DNA of 64,000 nucleotides from Stenotrophomonas sp. MYb238. GTDB taxonomy: Bacteria > Pseudomonadota > Gammaproteobacteria > Xanthomonadales > Xanthomonadaceae. Numbering within the stretch: position 1 is the stretch's first letter; every line of letters starts with the position of its first letter. The stretch covers positions 142,312 to 206,311 of the forward strand of contig NZ_WIDL01000003.1 in assembly GCF_009496535.1 (NCBI RefSeq), written 5' to 3'. Shown piece by piece: positions 52,674 through 59,499 of the stretch. The notes beneath the pieces were generated by a model that was not told the origin of the DNA, made no database searches, and saw only the letters and a program-made list of their open reading frames with translations. The position numbers and the translations under genes were made by a program.

Positions 52674-54239
52674 ATGACCAACATCCACAACGACAAGATC
52701 CTCATCCTCGATTTCGGCGCCCAGTACACCCAGCTGATCGCGCGCCGCATCCGCGAGTTCGGCGTATACTGCGAAATCTGGGCGTGGGACCACGATCCGG
52801 CCGAGATCGCCGCGTTCGGCGCCAAGGGCATCATCCTGTCCGGCGGCCCGGAATCGACCACCGAGCCGGGCTGCCCGGCCGCGCCGCAGGAAGTGTTCGA
52901 CAGCGGCCTGCCGCTGCTGGGCATCTGCTACGGCCTGCAGACCATGGCCAAGCAGCTGGGCGGCGGCACCGAGGCGGCCGACCAGCGCGAGTTCGGCCAC
53001 GCCGAGGTGAAGCTGCTGGGCAACGACGGCCTGCTGGGCGGCCTGTCCGACCACGACGGCGAGCCGCGCCTGGACGTGTGGATGAGCCATGGCGACCATG
53101 TCACCCACGTGCCGCCGGGCTTCGCCATCACCGCCGTGACCGACCGCATCCCGGTGGCCGCGATGGCCAACGAGGACAAGCGCTGGTACGGCGTGCAGTT
53201 CCACCCCGAAGTGACCCACACCAAACAGGGCGCGGCGCTGCTCAAGCGTTTCGTCACCGGGATCTGCGGCTGCGCCACGCTGTGGACCGCGGCCAACATC
53301 ATCGACGACCAGATCGCGCGCGTGCGCGAGCAGGTCGGCAGCGACGAGGTGATCCTCGGCCTGTCCGGCGGCGTCGATTCGTCGGTGGTCGCCGCGCTGC
53401 TGCACAAGGCCATCGGCGCGCAGCTGACCTGCGTGTTCGTCGATACCGGCCTGCTGCGTTGGCAGGAAGGCGACCAGGTCATGCAGATGATGGCCGACAA
53501 CATGGGCGTGAAAGTGGTGCGCGTGAACGCCGCCGACCGCTATTTCAAGGCGCTCGAAGGCGTCAGCGACCCGGAAGCCAAGCGCAAGATCATCGGCAAC
53601 CTGTTCGTGGAGATCTTCGACGAGGAGTCGAACAAGCTAGGCAACGCCAGGTGGTTGGCGCAGGGCACGATCTACCCGGACGTGATCGAGTCGGCCGGCA
53701 GCAAGACCGGCAAGGCGCACGTCATCAAGAGCCACCACAACGTTGGCGGCCTGCCCGAAGACATGAAGCTCAAGCTGGTCGAGCCGCTGCGCGAGCTGTT
53801 CAAGGACGAAGTGCGCCGCCTCGGCGTCGAACTCGGCCTGCCGCGCGCCATGGTCTACCGCCATCCGTTCCCCGGTCCGGGCCTGGGCGTGCGCATCCTG
53901 GGCGAAGTCAAGCGCGAGTACGCCGAGCTGCTGGCCAGGGCCGATGCCATCTTCATCGAGGAACTGCGCGCGGCCGACCTGTACGACAAGACCTCGCAGG
54001 CCTTCGCCGTGTTCCTGCCGGTCAAGTCGGTGGGCGTGGTCGGCGACGCGCGCGCCTACGAGTGGGTGATCGCGTTGCGCGCGGTGGAGACCATCGACTT
54101 CATGACCGCGCACTGGGCGCACCTGCCGTACGACTTCCTCGGCCGCGTGTCCAACCGCATCATCAACGAACTGCGCGGCGTCTCACGCGTGGTCTACGAC
54201 ATCTCCGGCAAGCCGCCGGCGACGATCGAGTGGGAATAG
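52674..54239 (+). CDS. guaA: GMP synthase (glutamine-hydrolysing); island integrated at its 3' end
   Basis: GuaA converts XMP to GMP using glutamine-derived ammonia. The 521-aa protein has the class I glutamine amidotransferase ([11 protein letters not shown], nucleophile Cys in [14 protein letters not shown], His/Glu in GVQFHPEV), the ATP-pyrophosphatase loop [16 protein letters not shown] and the dimerisation domain ending [20 protein letters not shown] 52674 starts the usual [20 protein letters not shown]. The last codons GAG TGG GAA TAG are duplicated (GAG TGG GAG TGA) at 60568, showing that a mobile element occupies this end and restores a functional guaA C-terminus. Confidence 0.97.
   Translation: MTNIHNDKILILDFGAQYTQLIARRIREFGVYCEIWAWDHDPAEIAAFGAKGIILSGGPESTTEPGCPAAPQEVFDSGLPLLGICYGLQTMAKQLGGGTEAADQREFGHAEVKLLGNDGLLGGLSDHDGEPRLDVWMSHGDHVTHVPPGFAITAVTDRIPVAAMANEDKRWYGVQFHPEVTHTKQGAALLKRFVTGICGCATLWTAANIIDDQIARVREQVGSDEVILGLSGGVDSSVVAALLHKAIGAQLTCVFVDTGLLRWQEGDQVMQMMADNMGVKVVRVNAADRYFKALEGVSDPEAKRKIIGNLFVEIFDEESNKLGNARWLAQGTIYPDVIESAGSKTGKAHVIKSHHNVGGLPEDMKLKLVEPLRELFKDEVRRLGVELGLPRAMVYRHPFPGPGLGVRILGEVKREYAELLARADAIFIEELRAADLYDKTSQAFAVFLPVKSVGVVGDARAYEWVIALRAVETIDFMTAHWAHLPYDFLGRVSNRIINELRGVSRVVYDISGKPPATIEWE
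54222..54235 (+). repeat. Left attachment repeat (attL) in guaA
   Basis: ACGATCGAGTGGGA, encoding the last residues IEWE of GuaA. Its partner is at 60562. Confidence 0.6.
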
Positions 54240-54574
54240 AATCTCAAATTTTCCAATAAAAATCAAACACTTGCGATATCGTATTGGACAATTGATTGAT
54301 CGCTGGTTTTTCGTAAGTGTTTGATGTTTTGAGCTTTTATTTCTGCGGTTTCGTGCCAGATGTAGAGCAAGGAACTGGATTTAACGGTATCTGTAACGGT
54401 ATCAATGAATCTCGTCTGGCTGCGCTGAAGTTGGCGGTGATTCCATCATCTCGGCAATACCGTCAGGAACGGTAGAAATTTGATCCCAAAACCACGATTT
54501 CATGAGGGTTTCGGGCATCTGCATGGTTCGCGATTGGTGACGGCAATTGGTCGTCTAAATCAAGAGAACAATGC
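54240..54574. other. Integrase leader: inverted and direct repeats next to attL
   Basis: These 335 AT-rich bases hold no gene. ATCAAACACTT at 54262-54272 and AAGTGTTTGAT at 54315-54325 form an 11-bp inverted repeat, flanked by GCGA/TCGT. TAACGGTATC occurs twice in tandem with a 12-base period (54382-54391, 54394-54403), and TACCGT/ACGGTA forms a small palindrome at 54458-54474. These look like arm-type integrase, excisionase or IHF sites plus the integrase promoter region. Confidence 0.5.
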
Positions 54575-55828
54575 ATGCTCACAGACCTCGCACTTCGGAA
54601 TCTCAAGCCTCGTTCGACCCTCTACAAGGTCACAGATCGCGATGGCATGTATGTGGCCGTCTCACCGACGGGATCCATTTCTTTTCGATACGACTACAGC
54701 ATCAATGGCAGACGCGAGACGCTAACCATCGGTCGCTATGGTTTTGGTGGCATCTCGCTCGCTGTAGCTCGGGAAAAGCTGCTTCATGCCAGACGGTTGG
54801 TGAATGAAGGCACTTCACCGGCACTGCAGAAGCAGCGGGAGAAAGCTCGTGGCCCCGAGACCAAGACATTCAGTGATCACGCAACCCATTGGCTTTATGG
54901 TGCCTCCATGGCTGCTTCGACGCGTTCAATGCGCAAGAGCGTCTTGGAGCGCGACATCCTGCCGAATTTTAGAAAGCGTCTTTTGAGCGAGGTTCGTGCA
55001 GAGGATCTGCGTGCGCTGTGCATGCGGGTGAAGGGGCGAGGGGCGCCAGCGACGGCGCTTCACGTACGCGATATCGTCAAACAGATCTATGGCTATGCCA
55101 GCCTGCATGGGGAGAGAGTTGCAAATCCGGCCGATGAGGTAGGCGTGGCCTCTATCGCCACGTTTGTCCCGAAAGATCGGACGTTGTCTCCGGCTGAAAT
55201 CCATTTGATGCATCGACAGCTGGATATTGTGTCGACTTATCCTGCTATCCGGCTCGCATTGCGTTTAATTTTGCTGACGCTTGTGCGCAAGAGCGAATTG
55301 ATTGAAGCGACCTGGGATGAGGTCGATTTCGAAGCCGCGGTATGGACGATTCCAAAGGCAAGAATGAAGGGAAGAAGGTCGCACAATGTATATCTGTCCT
55401 CCCAAACACTCGATATCATGATCGAGTTGCGCACATATGCTGCCGGATCAAGGTATGTATTACCCTCACGCTATGACGCGGATCGATGCATATCGAGAGC
55501 TACGCTTAATCGCGTCACGCGACTAATTTCTGAGTACGCGAAGAGTGCAGGACTTCCATTGGAGCCATTCACAGTTCATGACCTTAGACGGACCGGCTCC
55601 ACGTTACTCAGCGAGGCAGGTTTTAGCAGTGATTGGATCGAGAAGTGCCTTGCACATGAAAGCGGACGGTCTTCGCGATCAATCTACAACAAGGCAGAGT
55701 ACGCCGAAGGGCGCCGTCATATGCTCCAGGAGTGGGCCAACATGGTCGACGCGTGGAGGGGCGGCGAAACATACACTCCGACGATGCATGCGGCGAGGAT
55801 GACAACCGTTGATCGGTCGATGCAGTAA
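54575..55828 (+). CDS. P4-type tyrosine integrase
   Basis: A 417-aa site-specific recombinase of the P4/DUF4102 class. The N-terminal arm-binding domain (DLALRNLKPRSTLYKVTDRDGMYVAVSPTGSISFRYDY) precedes a core-binding domain and the catalytic domain with Arg in LILLTLVRKSELIEATWDEVD, Lys in the beta-hairpin WTIPKARMKGRRSHNVYLS, His-x-x-Arg in VHDLRRTGSTLLSEAG, His in CLAHESGRSSRSIYNKAEY and the catalytic Tyr there (SIYNKAEY). It lies 336 bases from the guaA stop, with codon use and base composition unlike core genes. It should catalyse insertion into, and excision from, guaA. Confidence 0.9.
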   Translation: MLTDLALRNLKPRSTLYKVTDRDGMYVAVSPTGSISFRYDYSINGRRETLTIGRYGFGGISLAVAREKLLHARRLVNEGTSPALQKQREKARGPETKTFSDHATHWLYGASMAASTRSMRKSVLERDILPNFRKRLLSEVRAEDLRALCMRVKGRGAPATALHVRDIVKQIYGYASLHGERVANPADEVGVASIATFVPKDRTLSPAEIHLMHRQLDIVSTYPAIRLALRLILLTLVRKSELIEATWDEVDFEAAVWTIPKARMKGRRSHNVYLSSQTLDIMIELRTYAAGSRYVLPSRYDADRCISRATLNRVTRLISEYAKSAGLPLEPFTVHDLRRTGSTLLSEAGFSSDWIEKCLAHESGRSSRSIYNKAEYAEGRRHMLQEWANMVDAWRGGETYTPTMHAARMTTVDRSMQ

Positions 55829-56041
55829 TTTTCTTGGTGTTGACGCGTAAGAGCGATCGCTCGGCCAATTTTAGCTGGCTGATCGTCGCCTACAATGCGC
55901 CAGTGCTGATGTGTAAGCTGGCGCCTTGTTTTGCTTGATGTCCTGAGTTCTCGCGTCAAACGTTGCGAATACGCAGGCGTTTCGAGATCAGGAACGTACT
56001 GGGCCCTCCCAAGGGGCCGGCAGCGCCTGTCGGATTGGGGC
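55829..56041. other. Gap after integrase, no gene seen
   Basis: Between convergent integrase (+) and the minus-strand micro-ORF. I see no protein-like reading frame and no clear terminator; the palindrome GCGATCGC is present at about 55855. Confidence 0.4.
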
Positions 56042-56245
56042 CTACCCAAGCACTACCGACAGTAGGCTATGCCAAGGCACGTGGGTGCCGCCGACGATAA
56101 CAACGGCAACGAGGACGCGGCGAACGTCGCGCGAAATCAATGCCCGCAGTCTTGCTCCATCGTCTCGGAACGCACAGTAAGGGGCTGCAGCCCAACGCGC
56201 GGCACTACCCGCAAGGCTAGTGGAAGATCCCTTCGAGGACGGCAT
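56042..56245 (-). CDS. Micro-ORF coupled to the winged-helix gene (67 aa, unrecognised)
   Basis: A 67-aa frame, MPSSKGSSTSLAGSAARW ... to LLSVVLG, whose ATG begins one base after the TGA of the winged-helix gene (TGA-C-ATG). A hydrophobic stretch near the end (RRVLVAVVIVGGTHVPW) could be a membrane segment. I do not recognise the family and codon use is not decisive. The tight coupling is the main reason to list it. It may be a chance frame. Confidence 0.3.
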   Translation of the reverse strand: MPSSKGSSTSLAGSAARWAAAPYCAFRDDGARLRALISRDVRRVLVAVVIVGGTHVPWHSLLSVVLG

Positions 56246-56246
56246 G

Positions 56247-56903
56247 TCAGTTCGCCTCCTGGCGTGCGCCGGGCTTCTGGTGGCGCGACTTTTTCTTCTT
56301 GGGAGTGCCGGTGCCGGGCTTGGTGCCTTTCCCGCTTTCATTGTCACCGGCCTCCTCTCGCAGACGCTCGAGCTTTTTCTGGAACTCATTGATATCGCGA
56401 AGGGCGCCGATGTCCGCCAGGCGATCCTCGAAGCGATCTGCCAGATGCTCCTGCAGCTTCTTCTGCTTCTTAAGCTCCGCTAGGACGATGTTTGGATTCA
56501 GAAGCAGCACGTAGTGGAACTCTCCGCTGGTCCCCTTCTTCGTGCGAATGAACCCCAGTTCCCTGAGCCGCTTCATCCGGCGGCGCCACGTATCGCTTGC
56601 ACGCTGTCCGATGAAGCCGGCTTCGGCAGCGAAAGTCGTCGGCGATTCGATGACCAGCAGAGGGTGATCGGGCGCGCGAGCCCAGAGGCAGAAGAGGGTA
56701 TGCCCGCCTGGATTTCCTTTCGACAGGGCGTCGATCGCCTGCATGGCGATTGGGAGCGTGCGAGGAATGGAGGAATAGCCGTCGTTGGTCTTCCGGTGCC
56801 AGAGCGGTTCCCGTTCATAGTCGGGAAAGTGTTTTTCCATTTGCTGGCGGGCGCGATCGGCCATTTTCGGGCGCTTGGCCTGCAATTGTTTCACCGTCGA
56901 CAT
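56247..56903 (-). CDS. Winged-helix island protein (putative replication or regulatory protein)
   Basis: A 218-aa protein I cannot name. After an N-terminal basic helix (VKQLQAKRPKMADRARQQMEKHF), a domain reads GYSSIPRTLPIAMQAIDALSKGNPGGHTLFCLWARA and then SPTTFAAEAGFIGQRASDTWRRRMKRLRELGFIRTKKGTSGEFHYVLLLNP (given in pieces), which has the helix-turn-helix plus wing rhythm of plasmid/ICE initiators and regulators. A charged coiled-coil and a Lys-rich tail (TPKKKKSRHQKPGARQ) follow. ATG 56903 has AAGGA 9 bases upstream. Direct repeats lie just upstream on the same strand. Replication initiation or copy control is inference. Confidence 0.6.
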   Translation of the reverse strand: MSTVKQLQAKRPKMADRARQQMEKHFPDYEREPLWHRKTNDGYSSIPRTLPIAMQAIDALSKGNPGGHTLFCLWARAPDHPLLVIESPTTFAAEAGFIGQRASDTWRRRMKRLRELGFIRTKKGTSGEFHYVLLLNPNIVLAELKKQKKLQEHLADRFEDRLADIGALRDINEFQKKLERLREEAGDNESGKGTKPGTGTPKKKKSRHQKPGARQEAN

Positions 56904-57187
56904 GGATTCGATCCTTGATGGGGCTGCCATCCATTAGACGCCACCGGCGGCTTTTTTCACACCAGTGAGTTAGCACAAAATCGCCGTATCTCACGCAAAT
57001 TTTGAGATCATCTGGAACGGGAGATTGGAAATTTTCTGTGCGAAATACAGGAATGAGTTAGCACAATTTCGCTGACTTTGTTGGGAAAATATCATATTAA
57101 TCAGTGATTTGTCCGCAAGGGGCGGTGATCCCGTGCTCTGAGTGCTCCGTGTGCTCAGTGTCCTCATGTGCTCCCGGGGGAAGGTCA
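56904..57187. other. Non-coding control region of the island
   Basis: AT-rich, with no reading frame that looks real. It contains two copies of TGAGTTAGCACAAWWTCGC (see the repeat entry), the small inverted repeat TCTCA...TGAGA at about 56989-57007, and, at 57130-57172, a run of GTGCTC-like units (TGCTCTGAGTGCTCCGTGTG ...). Promoters of the winged-helix gene probably lie here. Confidence 0.4.
56966..57072. repeat. Two 19-bp direct repeats TGAGTTAGCACAAWWTCGC
   Basis: Copies at 56966-56984 (AA in the variable positions) and 57054-57072 (TT), 88 bases apart, upstream of the winged-helix gene. They may be operators or replication iterons. Only two copies are present, so replication function is not shown. 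Confidence 0.6.
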
Positions 57188-57427
57188 CTAGGAAGGGGGG
57201 ACGGGCCGACACCATAGTCCGTGGTCGTGGCTCACAGCCGGCTGTCGGGAGGCTTCCCATTGGAGTCCCAGACACAAATGGAGCGCTGGTGTCAGATCCA
57301 CCATGTCGGAGCCTGACGCGACCACGGCGCTGCTGAGCAAGACAACGCATCGACATTCCTGGGGCAGTGCCTCCAACGCAGACGGCAGCCGTCGCGCGAA
57401 CTGCCGGGCATCGCTCATCACCCGCAT
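57188..57427 (-). CDS. Possible 79-aa protein in frame after the nuclease-coil gene
   Basis: This frame lies in the same phase as the upstream CoiA-like gene, just past its TGA: translation without stop gives TEEERMRVMSDARQFARRLPS ALEALPQECRCVVLLSSAVVASGSDMV (two parts). The first ~45 residues look protein-like, the rest less so. It could be a short separate protein from ATG 57427, a readthrough tail of the upstream gene, or a decayed domain. No known family. Confidence 0.3.
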   Translation of the reverse strand: MRVMSDARQFARRLPSALEALPQECRCVVLLSSAVVASGSDMVDLTPALHLCLGLQWEASRQPAVSHDHGLWCRPVPPS

Positions 57428-57466
57428 GCGTTCTTCTTCGGTTTGTGCCTCTCCGATGGGGCGCCA

Positions 57467-58504
57467 TCACCACAGGTACCAGGCGAGGCCCAGGACGAGA
57501 CCGAGGCCGATAGGCAGGATCCAAGACGCCAGCAACCAGTCTCGCTGTTCGCGCAATTTCAAGGCTGTCGACTGGATCTTGCTCAGTTCCTGGCTCACGC
57601 GATCCAGTTCCTGGTTCTGCTTGGCCAGAGCGGATGCATGTCCAACCGCGGCATCTTGAGCGGCCTGCAGCCGTGAGGACAGACGCTGGGTTTCTACGGC
57701 CGATGCCTGCAACTGCTCCCGGGACCCTGCCAGCAGCTCCTTTTGCTTTGCGATCTCGCTCTTCAGCGATGTGATCTCGCGGCGTTGATTCCGTATCTCG
57801 GCCTGCAGGTACGCATTCGAGCTGGGATTGCTGAGGATCACCCCCTTGAGGAAGCCGCGCTCGCCTTCGAGGATCTTCTTGATCCGTTGCCGATAGTGTT
57901 CTTCCTTCGCGTCGCTGGTTTCGTCTTCCGAGATGGTGTAGACGAAGCATTCGGGAATCTCCACCTCGATGACCGGAAGTCCCAGTTCCCGAAGTTCATC
58001 TTGTTTCTTGGCATCGACCGCGTGGGTATGGCAAATTTCCAAGTACAGCCGGTTTTCCCATTTCAATGCGAGGCCGGTGTCATCCTCAAATTCCATGTAG
58101 ACATCCGCCCGGAACGGCGCCGCATCCGAGCGCGGGACGATTTTCTCCTGTTCCGCTTTCCTGATTCGAATGGGAACGTCCATCCAGTGCCTCTGGGTTC
58201 CCGAGGTGGTTACATACAGGGAGAGCTTGGTGCATTCCAGTCGCTCCAGTGCCTCCTTGAACAGGAGGTGGCTCAGCGATTCGCCATCGGAAGCGGAATC
58301 GTTGCTTCCGCCTTCGATGTAAGCGAAGAAGCCGTTCCCTTTTAGAATGTGCTTAACGGGACGGCGCTGTCCCACACGATGCGTACTGAAGAAACGTTGG
58401 CCGGTTGGCTGGCGGTTGTAGTCGCGGCATCGGATCTTGCTGATGGCCTCCGCCGTTACCATCTGGTTGCCGAACTCCGAGGTATATGCTCGCGTTTTGG
58501 TCAT
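57467..58504 (-). CDS. CoiA-like nuclease domain + coiled coil + C-terminal membrane anchor
   Basis: A 345-aa protein. Residues ~1-190 fit the CoiA/DUF6035-type PD-(D/E)XK nuclease pattern: SLSHLLFKEAL with His79 and Lys83, then Asp134 in FRADVYMEFED, Glu156 in YLEICHTHAV and the Lys at 166-167 in DAKKQDELRELGLPVIEVEIP, an E-x-x-x-T-H ... K motif typical of these restriction-like folds. Residues ~225-325 form a long heptad-rich coiled coil (AEIRNQRREITSLKSEIAKQ ...), and the C-terminus (SWILPIGLGLVLGLAWYLW) is a single transmembrane helix. An anchored nuclease with a coil is unusual and fits an invader-sensing role, which is inference. Weak AAGAA site precedes ATG 58504. Confidence 0.65.
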   Translation of the reverse strand: MTKTRAYTSEFGNQMVTAEAISKIRCRDYNRQPTGQRFFSTHRVGQRRPVKHILKGNGFFAYIEGGSNDSASDGESLSHLLFKEALERLECTKLSLYVTTSGTQRHWMDVPIRIRKAEQEKIVPRSDAAPFRADVYMEFEDDTGLALKWENRLYLEICHTHAVDAKKQDELRELGLPVIEVEIPECFVYTISEDETSDAKEEHYRQRIKKILEGERGFLKGVILSNPSSNAYLQAEIRNQRREITSLKSEIAKQKELLAGSREQLQASAVETQRLSSRLQAAQDAAVGHASALAKQNQELDRVSQELSKIQSTALKLREQRDWLLASWILPIGLGLVLGLAWYLW

Positions 58505-58928
58505 TGGCGTTCTTGTCAGGTCGATGTGGAAGGGGCCTCCAGCCTAGATGCCTTCGGTCTCGCCAGCTGAGTTGGAAGTTCTTGGGCTGACCGCGAAGAG
58601 CTCTTTACTCGCCGACGATGCCAAGCCTGTGAGCACGCTGCACTGTGAGCTATGGGCCTGCTTGTTTGGTTGAAGGTGACTAACAGGCCTCACGTGGTGG
58701 ATGCCCACAAGCGTGCGTGCCGGGTACGGCCTTTGCCGATACTTGGGCAAGGGCGGCAGCCTCCTAGGTGTCAGCGTGGTGACCCAAGTCCGGGCGGGTT
58801 GAAGGACGTCGCTGGAGGGCGGCTGGCCGGGGTGCCCAAAAGAAGAGCGCCGGTCCGAAGACGCGGCGCTCGCCAGAAATAGCAGGCCCGCTGGCCTAGA
58901 GAACGGGCATTGTGGACGGCATGGGCGG
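58505..58928. other. Degenerate region, no intact gene
   Basis: 424 bases between the CoiA-like gene (-) and the ParM-like remnant (+). Frames here are short and repetitive in composition (such as RAPVRRRGARQK) and I accept none. It is probably decayed sequence upstream of the ParM-like remnant. Confidence 0.4.
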
Positions 58929-59123
58929 GTGGAGGCCATCGACCTCCTGGTGCTCGGCCTGCCGGTCTCGGCGCTTGGGGGCACGCGCGGCCAGGTCGAG
59001 AAGCTGGCGGAGGGAACCCATGAGGTCGGCAACGGGAAGAAGGTGGTCGTTCGCAAGGTGCTGGTGGTTGCACAGCCGCAAGGCGCGCTGGTCCAGTACG
59101 CAGGCATGGCTCTAGTATCGTGA
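58929..59123 (+). pseudogene. Remnant of a ParM/StbA-like actin-family segregation protein
   Basis: A 64-aa in-frame piece reading VEAIDLLVLGLPVSALGG, QVEKLAEGTHEVGNGKKVVV and RKVLVVAQPQGALVQYAGMAL. The string IDLLVLGLPV ... L.GTH.VG ... V.V..V.V..QPQGAL matches the N-terminal (ALP_N) region of ParM/StbA-like plasmid segregation ATPases, normally over 300 aa. The upstream start region and all the downstream ATPase domain are missing, so it is a fragment. It hints that the island derives from a plasmid or ICE with a segregation module. Confidence 0.45.
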
Positions 59124-59198
59124 GGGGTGTAGCTATCCCGTATGGCACGCGATGCATGTACATTGAAGCAGCTCTTGAGGGGGACGGCCGGGGGTGAA

Positions 59199-59366
59199 AT
59201 GACAAGCTCGGAAGCGCGAAATGACAAGGCATCGGATGTTGCCTCTTTCGTATTCCTGTTGATTGGGATCACCCTTGTTCTGGTTGCCGGATACTTCCTT
59301 TTCTCAAATCTTTGGAGTACCAGAAAGCTCATGCGCGAGAAGGGGGCTACGGCCTGTTGGTGGTAG
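59199..59366 (+). CDS. Small single-pass membrane protein (55 aa)
   Basis: MTSSEARNDKASDVASF followed by one strong transmembrane helix (VFLLIGITLVLVAGYFLF) and a basic tail (SNLWSTRKLMREKGATACWW). GGGGTGAA precedes the ATG. I do not recognise the family. It is 134 bases upstream of the DUF4297-like nuclease on the same strand, so it could be a membrane partner, as seen with other defence effectors; that is inference. Confidence 0.5.
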   Translation: MTSSEARNDKASDVASFVFLLIGITLVLVAGYFLFSNLWSTRKLMREKGATACWW

Positions 59367-59499
59367 TTCAAAGAGGCAGCTTCTTGAGGTCACAAATGTG
59401 CTTTAGATCCTTGATCTTTGCCTATAATCCCTACCAAGTTTATGGTTGGCATTCGAAGGTGCTGTCTCCGGCTTGAAGTTTGTGAGCTTCCCCTCCACG

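Noticed and set aside
57125-57175. GTGCTC-rich run considered as CRISPR or tandem repeat
   Set aside because: Units are unequal and only ~6-10 bases apart; no spacer structure. Treated as low-complexity sequence.
56991-57950. Minus-strand frame overlapping the end of the nuclease-coil gene
   Set aside because: Runs in a different phase across the coiled coil and control region; translation is not protein-like, although an ATG overlaps the upstream stop.
58544-59371. 275-codon minus-strand frame opposite the ParM-like remnant and small membrane protein
   Set aside because: Ser/Pro/Thr/Arg-rich with no domain; the plus strand holds the recognisable QPQGAL segment and the membrane helix.
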